Shown: positions 5,027 through 10,161 of the stretch, piece after piece | Numbering within the stretch: the stretch's first letter is position 1 | How the letters are laid out: each line of letters opens with the position of its first letter | IMG/VR virus record: IMGVR_UViG_3300047457_000932 | Coordinates: 1 to 30,458 of that record | From: a virus | Strand: one strand, 5' to 3' | DNA length: 30,458 nt | Made by a program: the position numbers and the translations under genes | The notes under the pieces: model-generated | Told to the model about the DNA's origin: nothing | The model's database searches: none | The model's input: the letters and a program-made list of their open reading frames with translations, nothing else

Positions 5027-5193
5027 TGTTTCACCTCGTGCTCTTCAATAGTGATCCCATGGTGAAAGCGGGACATAGGGGTTCCGTGCACCTTCTCTGC
5101 TGCCTCTCGGCTCAAGTAGACTCCAACAACCTCATTTTCATATCCACTATCAAACATGGATTTGATTGCTTGTACTACGATGTAAACTTTCAT
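5023..5193 (-). CDS. MKVY-type small hypothetical protein (56 aa)
   Basis: This 56-residue protein starts MKVYIVVQAIKSMFD, then GVYLSREAAEKVHG. The pattern of a beta strand, a loop, then 'LSREAAEKV' recurs in many small phage proteins of unknown function. The ATG at 5193 has a GGAG SD 6 nt upstream. It sits 13 bp after the stop of the 5521 gene and overlaps the next gene by ATGA. It is probably paralogous to the 4859-5026 gene. Confidence 0.65.
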   Translation of the reverse strand: MKVYIVVQAIKSMFDSGYENEVVGVYLSREAAEKVHGTPMSRFHHGITIEEHEVKQ

Positions 5194-5206
5194 TGTTTCT
5201 CCTCTT

Positions 5207-5521
5207 TTAGTACGGAGCGGGGCATTGACTGAAGTCCAATTCTACGGCCTCTCCCCAGATCTTTCGAGCCTTTTCCTCGATTTCTTTCTTGATACGCTGA
5301 GAGAATCCCAAGGTGTCCGGGGCGAGGTTGTAAACCTTACCCTCACGCACAGCGTAGAAGCTGTAGCGGTAGCCTTCGCCGTAACCGACGAAGTCCCGAT
5401 CCCAGAGCACCACCACCTTGAGCGGAGGAGTAGCGGGAGCCTTGAGAGGAGCAGGCTTGATACCGTACGAAGGAGCGAGGATCTGGTTAAGCGTTTCAAA
5501 CAGAGAAGTTTTGTTTTCCAT
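5207..5521 (-). CDS. Hypothetical protein (104 aa), operon head
   Basis: I do not recognise this 104-residue protein. It has a Pro/Ala-rich linker (KPAPLKAPATPPLK), then a compact alpha/beta part (VVVLWDRDFVGYGEGYRYSFYAVREGKVYNL) and a charged helix (QRIKKEIEEKARKIWGEAVE). The start at 5521 follows TATAAT (5528-5533) by 6 nt, giving a leaderless mRNA. It heads the four-gene operon that runs to 4728, with structured RNA 2 in its 3' region. Confidence 0.75.
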   Translation of the reverse strand: MENKTSLFETLNQILAPSYGIKPAPLKAPATPPLKVVVLWDRDFVGYGEGYRYSFYAVREGKVYNLAPDTLGFSQRIKKEIEEKARKIWGEAVELDFSQCPAPY

Positions 5522-5527
5522 GTGTGT

Positions 5528-5555
5528 ATTATACCATCTATCGGCTCAGGTGCAA
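5528..5555 (-). promoter_or_regulatory. Leaderless-type promoter for the 5521 gene
   Basis: On the - strand it reads TTGCAC (5550-5555), 16 bp, TATAAT (5528-5533), ACACAC, ATG. No SD is possible in the 6-nt gap. Confidence 0.75.
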
Positions 5556-5574
5556 GATAAAAATAGAGGGTTTC

Positions 5575-5630
5575 TACAAGTTTTCCTAAGTGCTTGTGAA
5601 TAAAGGACTTAGGCTATGCGCGGGGGCCCC
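5575..5630 (-). repeat. GGGGCCCC intergenic repeat, copy 7 (diverged)
   Basis: The arm is diverged (CCTAAGTGCTTG, then AATAAAGGACTTAGGC) but ends in GCGCGGGGGCCCC, with the core at 5623-5630. It lies 102 bp upstream of the 5521 start. TAAGTGCTTG is shared with the inverted arm of copy 1, so two sub-types of the arm exist. Confidence 0.75.
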
Positions 5631-5650
5631 GTGTTACCTTTTCGTAACAC
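5631..5650 (-). other. Hairpin adjoining repeat copy 7
   Basis: A 7-bp perfect stem GTGTTAC/GTAACAC directly abuts the GGGGCCCC core and lies after the stop of the 5661-5939 gene. The stem and loop are the same as beside copy 4, which indicates that hairpin and core travel together. Confidence 0.6.
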
Positions 5651-5660
5651 TACCCCCTAA

Positions 5661-5939
5661 TCAATCTCTATAGTATTCGTATTTATAATCTCCGAGTTTA
5701 TCCCACGCTTCACAGATCCAATTAGCAGCAAAGTTCTTTGCCATAATAAAGTTTGGCAATTTCTTAGTTTCCAATCGAGTTCCAGATTCAAAACGCTGTA
5801 CCATCCAGCGGCCATCGTCTTGCAGAAAGAGTTCCGCAGTATATCGAATACCACAGATTATCTTTTCAGTACGATAGCCATGAATACCGAACTTAGGGAA
5901 TCCCGGAATGATTTCAAATTTGATTTCGTAGTAGTTCAT
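5661..5939 (-). CDS. Hypothetical protein (92 aa)
   Basis: This unrecognised 92-residue protein is rich in aromatic residues (MNYYEIKFEIIPGFPKFGIHGYRTEK, GDYKYEYYRD) and probably alpha/beta. There is no clear SD before the ATG at 5939. A GGGGGAG/CTCCCCC hairpin lies 8-30 nt upstream and may separate it from the 6270-6007 gene. No leaderless-type promoter is evident, so it may be read through from upstream. Repeat copy 7 follows it. Confidence 0.6.
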   Translation of the reverse strand: MNYYEIKFEIIPGFPKFGIHGYRTEKIICGIRYTAELFLQDDGRWMVQRFESGTRLETKKLPNFIMAKNFAANWICEAWDKLGDYKYEYYRD

Positions 5940-6006
5940 TTTGTAATTGGGGGAGAGATTATTAGCCCCTCCCCCATCTCCAATCCACTAGTGGCTTCTC
6001 ACTCCT

Positions 6007-6270
6007 CTAGTTGGTCTCAAAGTTTTGCTTGAACAGGTTGTTGGACGCATTCTCCCACTTGTCAGAGCGGTCCTTCAGAGTGGGCAGATAGGCTTCCGAG
6101 AACGCGATAATCACGGTAGAGATGGCATTCTCATAGCCTTCCTTCCATTGCTCGGACTGCTTGGAGTGCTTCAGCTTCTCCACCGATGCTTCGTGCAGGG
6201 TCATGAGGAGCATGGCGATTTCTGAGCCGACTTCGGCGTAAGGGTTATTCGGTGCAAGGTTGCGCTTCAT
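6007..6270 (-). CDS. Hypothetical helical protein (87 aa)
   Basis: This 87-residue protein is probably all-helical (MLLMTLHEASVEKLKHSKQSEQWKEG, then NAISTVIIAFSEAYLPTLKDRSDKW). It is not recognised. The start at 6270 follows TATAAT (6278-6283) by 7 nt; there is no SD. Its promoter's -35 box (6300-6305) lies next to and partly inside the 3' end of the HNH gene, so the endonuclease gene ends right at this transcription unit's promoter. Confidence 0.7.
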   Translation of the reverse strand: MKRNLAPNNPYAEVGSEIAMLLMTLHEASVEKLKHSKQSEQWKEGYENAISTVIIAFSEAYLPTLKDRSDKWENASNNLFKQNFETN

Positions 6271-6277
6271 GTTTCCT

Positions 6278-6305
6278 ATTATACCCTTTCTAGGCTCACT
6301 TGCAA
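6278..6305 (-). promoter_or_regulatory. Leaderless-type promoter for the 6270 gene
   Basis: On the - strand it reads TTGCAA (6300-6305), 16 bp, TATAAT (6278-6283), AGGAAAC, ATG. The gap is 7 nt. An AGGA is present but only 3 nt from the ATG, too close to act as an SD. Confidence 0.7.
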
Positions 6306-6748
6306 ACCTTTTCTAGATTTTTTTTGTACTTCTTGTTGATCCCGTAGTCTTTTTCTTCTTCATGGAGTTCCGCATGGCAGTTGAAGCATAGTAAAATACA
6401 TTTTTTTATTTCCTCTTCTATTACCTCTAAACTAGCTAATTTACTTACTAAATTAGATATGTTATCTAATTTTGTTGCATCGTTTATATGGTGGAAAGTA
6501 AGAGCTTTTTCACATTTAGAGTAGCCACAGCGCGCACATCCTGATTGTTTTTTTAGAGAAACATAATCTGATCTTATTTTTCTATGTTTTTTAGTATATG
6601 CAATATGTTTTGGGTTTTGTCTAATGTTATCCCGTCTTTTTTTATTTACACACTCACGGCATCTAGTATCCACCCCATCCTTAGTTGCAGTTCTTTTATT
6701 ATAATCTACTAATGGTTTTTCAATCTTACATTTTATACATTTTTTCAT
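6296..6748 (-). CDS. HNH endonuclease (probable free-standing homing endonuclease)
   Basis: This 150-residue protein has an N-terminal four-Cys zinc knuckle (C4, C7, C30, C33) and a C-terminal HNH nuclease fold. The HNH part has C71xxC74, H86-H87-x-N89 (TFHHIND), then C121xxC124-H125 and H129. These would form the metal-coordinating beta-beta-alpha active site. It probably nicks or cuts phage or competitor DNA. The gene is strikingly AT-rich among GC-richer neighbours, a sign of recent acquisition. It sits between the lysin and the 6270 gene without a repeat cassette. A GGAG SD lies 8 nt before the ATG inside a perfect palindrome, so translation may be blocked by a hairpin. Confidence 0.85.
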   Translation of the reverse strand: MKKCIKCKIEKPLVDYNKRTATKDGVDTRCRECVNKKRRDNIRQNPKHIAYTKKHRKIRSDYVSLKKQSGCARCGYSKCEKALTFHHINDATKLDNISNLVSKLASLEVIEEEIKKCILLCFNCHAELHEEEKDYGINKKYKKNLEKVCK

Positions 6749-6754
6749 ATAATC

Positions 6755-6782
6755 ACTCCATAACTATATATAGTTATGGAGT
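6755..6782 (-). promoter_or_regulatory. 28-bp perfect palindrome sequestering the HNH SD
   Basis: The palindrome is perfect over 28 bp (arms ACTCCATAACTATA and its complement). On the leftward mRNA it folds into a hairpin whose 3' arm contains the GGAG SD of the HNH gene, 7-8 nt before its ATG. It also lies right after the lysin stop. RBS-sequestering hairpins are established for T4 intron and free-standing homing endonuclease genes such as I-TevI. Confidence 0.7.
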
Positions 6783-6784
6783 AG

Positions 6785-7207
6785 TTATTTTGAGAGATTT
6801 TTTTTGACCTTGGCCCAGTATCCATTAGTCCTAGAGGTCTTTTTCTTCCAGTTAGGGCCAGAGTTATGCAACCGAGCCAGGGTCTCCCAATCTCCAGCCT
6901 CCAGAGCTTTAGGAGCATACCGTTTGAAGTATGCAAGCATAACAGATTCCGAATATGCTTTATCATTCAAGCACCGATCCCACGACCCCGAAACTTTGGA
7001 ATCAATCCAATACACTTTCTGGATTTGGTAAGGCCCATAGGAGCGTCCCTTATCTCCAATCGCTCCCAATCCATTATCTTTCATTCCTCCAGTCTCTACT
7101 TGACGAATAGCATTTACAAACTCATTCCACCCTTTCGGTGTCTGAGCGTGCCCAATGCCAGAGAACAGGAACAGGAACAGGAACAGAATCACGATTGCTT
7201 GCTTCAT
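6785..7207 (-). CDS. Secreted lysozyme/transglycosylase-like endolysin
   Basis: This 140-residue protein has a clear Sec signal: MKQ, a 15-residue hydrophobic core rich in Leu/Phe, and a cleavage site after GHA (residues 19-21). The mature part carries E38 in RQVETGG, then GDKGRSYGPYQI and a Tyr/Trp motif, typical of a small lysozyme-like or lytic-transglycosylase fold with Glu as catalyst. It would cleave peptidoglycan from the periplasm. An in-frame ATG 9 nt upstream (7216) would overlap the -10 box. I use the ATG at 7207 because TACAAT (7215-7220) ends 7 nt before it. Holin-independent (Sec) export is possible. The HNH gene follows in the same transcript. Confidence 0.75.
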   Translation of the reverse strand: MKQAIVILFLFLFLFSGIGHAQTPKGWNEFVNAIRQVETGGMKDNGLGAIGDKGRSYGPYQIQKVYWIDSKVSGSWDRCLNDKAYSESVMLAYFKRYAPKALEAGDWETLARLHNSGPNWKKKTSRTNGYWAKVKKNLSK

Positions 7208-7214
7208 GTTATAC

Positions 7215-7220
7215 ATTGTA
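7215..7220 (-). promoter_or_regulatory. Leaderless-type -10 box for the lysin gene
   Basis: TACAAT (- strand) ends 7 nt before the ATG at 7207. No good -35 box is visible at 16-18 bp, so this may be weaker or depend on an activator. Confidence 0.45.
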
Positions 7221-7384
7221 TCGGTATATCCGAGCCTAGGCTTGAGAATGTTTTATATATTTTATATTATAATGCGCTTTTCCCTATTGCCGGAAAATAT
7301 CGCGAAAAAAAAATTTACATTGGGTTTACAGGGGAGCCAGATGAGCCTCAATAGTTAATAAGCCACTACTAACTTTTTTTTAAA

Positions 7385-7414
7385 CTCTAACCTTCTCTAA
7401 CCTTCTCTAACCTT
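7385..7414. repeat. Three tandem copies of CTCTAACCTT
   Basis: The 10-mer occurs at 7385-7394, 7395-7404 and 7405-7414 without a mismatch. The period is close to one DNA turn, so a protein would meet all copies on the same helix face. It is iteron- or operator-like. Confidence 0.6.
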
Positions 7415-7550
7415 TTCCAAAAATTCCAAAAAAGCTTAGGAGTCCCATAGGGGAGGTATGACACCCCTTATAAGTATTCAAAAAAACTAACGGGTCCCCT
7501 TTTTTGTAAATATTTATATTTTTTAAAAATAAAAAATTGTATATAAGAAT

Positions 7551-7581
7551 GAGCCTCGTAGTAGGCTCCTTTATAAAGGAG
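7551..7581 (+). promoter_or_regulatory. Two overlapping 5' UTR hairpins hiding or exposing an SD
   Basis: GAGCCT (7551-7556) pairs with AGGCTC (7563-7568). CTCCTTTATAAAGGAG (7566-7581) is a palindrome whose 3' arm is the SD AAAGGAG of the 7591 gene. The two stems compete for 7566-7568, so hairpin 1 frees the SD and hairpin 2 hides it. Confidence 0.55.
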
Positions 7582-7590
7582 AATTTTTAT

Positions 7591-8457
7591 ATGCCAGTTA
7601 CAATTACACCAGTCCCTGTATCGGGACTTAGCACTTCTTCTGGATCTTTCTTTACAGATACATCAGGTTCAGTAAGCGGTCCATTCTATGTTTTAACACA
7701 GTCAATCAGAGTTCTATATGCTAGAACTCCATCAAACTTCATAACCCCATTACAGGGTCCAAGTTCACTATCAGCTACTTATGCACCTTCAATTGTGGTT
7801 GGAGGAACTGATTTGAACTATATCGTACAAGCTACTGTATCGGTTTCAAAAGTCTTAGCTTCTTATGCTACTTCATCTTATCAGCAACCTCAGAAGTTCA
7901 CTACGCTTCCTGATGCTGACAAGTTTGGGAACACTTATGGAACAACTTCAGGAACAGGTATACTAGGTCCTGCGGGAACTATTATTACTTCTCAACCCTT
8001 TATTTACAGAAGACCTTGGGTTGAGGGAACTGATGCTGAATCTGTAACCACCATCATTGGTACTAACAGAATGTTTATAAACTTCGGAACTGATGGAACA
8101 TTACTAAGCTTTGAGGGTCCTGGTGCTCAAGGTAACTTAGTTGACTTCAAGCAAGGCGTTGATCCAAAGTTTGCTTTAAGCCACATCGGAATCTATGATA
8201 CTCGCAAGAATCCCTACTCATGGGGTCCCGATTATCAGTTGTTTGGTCCATACTCAACAACTCAAGAGAATTTTGTGAACTTCACAAACTTCATGGATAG
8301 CCTTGGAGATGCTATTACTACCTCTAAGCTACTCAAGCCTAATCTCGTACCAACAACAGATGCCACTGGAAGTTTCTTCACTGGAATAACTAATGTTAAT
8401 TCAACGGCATTTACTGGTATCTCTGGTTACGACAAATCAAGACACTCATATACTTGA
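7591..8457 (+). CDS. Unknown probable virion protein (288 aa)
   Basis: I do not recognise this protein. It is 288 residues, rich in Ser, Thr, Gly and Pro, with low charge and no Cys, and looks mainly beta, like phage structural or decoration proteins. It contains FGTDGTLLSFEGPGAQGNLVDF in the middle and repeated 'FFTG/AFTG' turns at the end. The frame begins at 7537, but I choose the ATG at 7591 because AAAGGAG lies 9 nt upstream. Codons appear optimised (many C-ending Phe/Thr) compared with neighbours, and it has the strongest SD on this strand, so high expression is likely. The structured 5' UTR and the pseudoknot region after its stop suggest heavy RNA-level control. Confidence 0.7.
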   Translation: MPVTITPVPVSGLSTSSGSFFTDTSGSVSGPFYVLTQSIRVLYARTPSNFITPLQGPSSLSATYAPSIVVGGTDLNYIVQATVSVSKVLASYATSSYQQPQKFTTLPDADKFGNTYGTTSGTGILGPAGTIITSQPFIYRRPWVEGTDAESVTTIIGTNRMFINFGTDGTLLSFEGPGAQGNLVDFKQGVDPKFALSHIGIYDTRKNPYSWGPDYQLFGPYSTTQENFVNFTNFMDSLGDAITTSKLLKPNLVPTTDATGSFFTGITNVNSTAFTGISGYDKSRHSYT

Positions 8458-8488
8458 TAACTAACTCTTAGGTAACTAAGAAATAAAT

Positions 8489-8515
8489 GAGGCCCTAGAT
8501 TAACTCTAGGGCCTC
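8489..8515. terminator. 11-bp perfect hairpin after the 7591-8457 gene
   Basis: GAGGCCCTAGA/TCTAGGGCCTC has a 5-nt loop. The + side lacks a U-tract; the - side is followed by ATTTATTTC. It may be a bidirectional terminator. Its right arm (8511-8515) also can pair with 8597-8601, so it competes with the pseudoknot's outer stem. Confidence 0.6.
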
Positions 8516-8601
8516 TGTGGTATCAGGATCACCTCCTTCGACTCGGCGGGTAACGGATTATTTTGTGAAATTAGATACCACGAAGAACCCGCCAGAGAGG
8601 C
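8511..8601 (+). ncRNA. Candidate pseudoknot RNA displaying a 16S anti-Shine-Dalgarno sequence
   Basis: GGATCACCTCCTT at 8526-8538 exactly matches the conserved 3' end of bacterial 16S rRNA. It lies between two helices that cross: GTGGTATC 8517-8524 with GATACCAC 8574-8581 (8 bp) and GGCGGGT 8545-8551 with ACCCGCC 8587-8593 (7 bp). An outer stem GCCTCT 8511-8516 with AGAGGC 8596-8601 can close the whole. The anti-SD would be single-stranded in loop 1. Strand is the main doubt: on the - strand it would be a perfect extended SD, AAGGAGGTGATCC, but no start codon or reading frame follows it. It lies 53 nt after the 7591-8457 gene and may be processed from that mRNA. Confidence 0.5.
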
Positions 8602-8705
8602 TAGAACTTGTTTTTATCTTTTTTGTTGTAGGTCAACCAAAAGAAGAACATAATTCCTAGCCAACAAGTGCTAACTATCCAAACTGTTGCGAGTACAGCT
8701 TGCAT
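8601..8705 (-). CDS. 34-residue transmembrane microprotein
   Basis: This short frame starts 4 nt after the stop of the 8710-8898 gene. The product has one strong hydrophobic helix (residues 3-25, with Trp and Phe clusters) followed by a Lys-rich tail NKKDKNKF, the charge pattern of a single-pass N-out membrane peptide. The SD is weak, but tight coupling to the upstream gene could suffice. Possible roles are a holin/antiholin-like factor or a superinfection protein. Function unknown. Confidence 0.5.
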   Translation of the reverse strand: MQAVLATVWIVSTCWLGIMFFFWLTYNKKDKNKF

Positions 8706-8709
8706 TTTA

Positions 8710-8898
8710 TCACGCACTCATTAGATCCGAACGCAGTTGCTTGATAAATCTCTCAGCACGCTTTCGGCTCTTTGAGTATATGGCAAGCTCTCTAGGCTCA
8801 CTGTAACGGTTTTGACGATACATCACCATGTAGTAAGTTGCCATACCAGCGCGTTCAGATTCGATCCAGATTTTTTTATTTTTATTTTTGTTTGTCAT
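8710..8898 (-). CDS. Small basic hypothetical protein (62 aa)
   Basis: This 62-residue, strongly basic protein has an N-terminal Lys/Asn run (TNKNKNKK), a Tyr/Met-rich middle (ATYYMVMYRQNRYSEPRELAIYSKS) and an Arg/Lys helix (RKRAERFIKQLRSD). The SD AAGGAG lies 8 nt before the ATG at 8898, the best SD among the leftward genes in this block. A TATGAT box about 20 nt upstream could be its -10. The 'YSKSRKRAERFIKQL' pattern is like small phage proteins with a strand-helix fold. Function unknown; nucleic-acid binding would fit the charge. Confidence 0.65.
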   Translation of the reverse strand: MTNKNKNKKIWIESERAGMATYYMVMYRQNRYSEPRELAIYSKSRKRAERFIKQLRSDLMSA

Positions 8899-9028
8899 AG
8901 GGATATCTCCTTGATTTTATCATAGTCCCTTCTCGGAAAAATCTACATACTTCTGAGGTTTTTTATGTGGACTAGTAAAAATTATATGTTACGCCCGATA
9001 GCTCACTGCTGAAGGGGAAGATGTATAT

Positions 9029-9053
9029 AGCCCTTCCTAGTGTAGGAAGGGCT
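9029..9053. terminator. 11-bp perfect hairpin after the membrane-protein gene
   Basis: AGCCCTTCCTA/TAGGAAGGGCT has a 3-nt loop and lies 5 nt past the stop of the leftward 9430-9059 gene. There is no U-tract on either side. It has the same long-stem, short-loop style as the hairpin at 8489-8515. Confidence 0.6.
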
Positions 9054-9058
9054 TAAAC

Positions 9059-9430
9059 TCATTCTTCTGTTTCTTCTGCTTTTTTATTACAACCGCCACA
9101 CTTACCTTGGCGTTGTTCCTTGCACTCAAGCTTCGACAGGATAGCTCCAATGATAACTGTGGTTGCTGAAGCTAGGACTCCGTTTGTTATTAGATAACCT
9201 GTAATTGGAATCGCTCCCATGGAGTAAGGAATAAGAATACCTAGCCAGAAAGAAGTACACATCTGGCAAGTAATTAAAAACCATCCCCACTTACAAAAAA
9301 AGTTAGTATGGAATCTCTTAGCTAAGAAAGTTCTTAGGGGTTCAAAGATTGTTGATTGAGCTAGAAGCATACTAGCACCAAAAATAACTAACGCTGAAAT
9401 AACAAAACTTAAAAAAATACTTTCTATCAT
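9059..9430 (-). CDS. DUF1360-like small membrane protein
   Basis: This 123-residue membrane protein has an N-terminal transmembrane helix (about residues 5-25), a loop with FFCKWGWFLITCQMCTSFWLGI, then two more hydrophobic segments. The motif CxMCxSFWxG resembles the DUF1360 family found in many phages and in Bacillus. The tail has a second Cys set (LECKEQRQGKCGGCNK), so a metal site at the cytoplasmic face is possible. It lies 6 bp after the glycosyltransferase gene in one operon. It may serve lysis or surface modification; neither is proven. Confidence 0.6.
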   Translation of the reverse strand: MIESIFLSFVISALVIFGASMLLAQSTIFEPLRTFLAKRFHTNFFCKWGWFLITCQMCTSFWLGILIPYSMGAIPITGYLITNGVLASATTVIIGAILSKLECKEQRQGKCGGCNKKAEETEE

Positions 9431-9436
9431 ATTAAA

Positions 9437-10129
9437 TTAATCCTCTTTTAAGATTATAGGTAAGGTATTATGTTTTATAAACGCTTCCCTGTTCTTGTGC
9501 CAAGAGTCCCTACCCACTAGTTGCCCACTTGAGTGATGCACCATGGTAATAGGCACTGCTCTGTTGACCATTCCTGCCTTTAAAGCTGAAGAAGTATAGT
9601 GAATATCATAAAAATCCCACTTTCCTTCAAAAATTTCTGGCTTCTCTAAGCTTATTTTTCTTAAATTTCCTGCTTTAGCAGCTAAAAATAGTCCGTCCAA
9701 TACGGCTACATTGCCAAAAGGACCATAATATGTAGGGTAAGGCTTTCCATCTGGGTTAATATGCACTACTAACCCTTTATGATACCCTTGTTCTTGCCTC
9801 TTCCAGTCCCACCAGACGGCATCTTTGCCTAAATTAGTGGTTCCTGCTGGTCCAATAAAACAAACTTTAGGATTTTCTAGCTCAGTTTTAAGAATTTTTT
9901 CGAAATCAGAGTTTTTTAAAGAGATTTCGATGTCATCGTGACAAAATATACAAATATCATCATCATTAGGCTTCACTTTTTCAAAGGCTGCGGCATAGGC
10001 TTTAAAAATTGATGATTGATTTACTAATAAGTGGACTATAATCTTACTATTAGTATAATAAGTAAGTAGTTTAGTAGTTACACTACTTATATCTTTACTT
10101 CTAGTACATATAAAAGCATATATATTCAT
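9437..10129 (-). CDS. GT-A-type glycosyltransferase-like protein (StrF/Glyco_tranf_2_5 type)
   Basis: This 230-residue protein looks like the StrF-type glycosyltransferase family (PF13712). It begins with a beta-strand Rossmann start (YAFICTRSKD). The acidic motif IFCHDDIEI (D65-D66) would bind the nucleotide-sugar metal. FEGKWDFYDIHYTSSALKAG near residue 168 and the C-terminal VHHSSGQLVGRDSW follow, as expected for the family. It could glycosylate phage DNA, a virion protein or a host surface glycan. No SD is seen. TATTAT ends 6 nt before the ATG at 10129, so a leaderless start is again possible. The gene diverges from the terminase across 32 bp. Confidence 0.7.
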   Translation of the reverse strand: MNIYAFICTRSKDISSVTTKLLTYYTNSKIIVHLLVNQSSIFKAYAAAFEKVKPNDDDICIFCHDDIEISLKNSDFEKILKTELENPKVCFIGPAGTTNLGKDAVWWDWKRQEQGYHKGLVVHINPDGKPYPTYYGPFGNVAVLDGLFLAAKAGNLRKISLEKPEIFEGKWDFYDIHYTSSALKAGMVNRAVPITMVHHSSGQLVGRDSWHKNREAFIKHNTLPIILKED

Positions 10130-10134
10130 GTACT

Positions 10135-10141
10135 TATAATA
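10135..10141 (+). promoter_or_regulatory. TATAATA box between glycosyltransferase and terminase
   Basis: TATAATAG (+) lies 20 nt before the terminase ATG, and its complement CTATTATA serves as the -10 for the divergent gene. The same core occurs before the 13482 and 23547 genes, so it may be the phage's late promoter. Confidence 0.4.
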
Positions 10142-10161
10142 GTAAATAGAAATAAATTATT

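Larger units (their letters stand above)
7221..7590. promoter_or_regulatory. Divergent AT-rich intergenic switch region
   Basis: I see no gene here. The region separates the leftward island from the rightward virion genes. It holds three exact tandem copies of CTCTAACCTT (7385-7414), a GGGG/CCCC hairpin near 7457-7474, an A-run/T-run stem around 7484-7507, a TATTTATA (late-box-like on the - strand) at 7511-7518, TATATAAGA near 7540, and the 5' UTR hairpins of the 7591 gene. Candidate roles are a divergent promoter and an origin. Confidence 0.5.

Noticed and set aside
265-5630. The GGGGCCCC repeats as a CRISPR array
   Set aside because: The repeats are about 50 bp, several hundred bp apart, with genes between them. 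There is no regular spacer length and no cas gene.
5904-5980. 13-codon frame (MGEGLIISPPITK) overlapping the start of the 5661-5939 gene as a leader peptide
   Set aside because: The ATGA overlap is neat, but the only SD-like GGAG is directly against its ATG and the frame runs through a GC-rich hairpin. Chance is likelier.
7484-7507. A-run/T-run stem as a strong terminator
   Set aside because: The stem is only A-T pairs with a GC-containing loop, so it is weak. It may be chance in an AT-rich region.
8526-8538. Fragment of a host 16S rRNA gene carried over by the phage
   Set aside because: Identity stops at the 13 nt. Upstream there is only a loose likeness to helix 45 and no downstream rRNA spacer, so a larger gene piece is not supported. 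It remains a possible distant origin.
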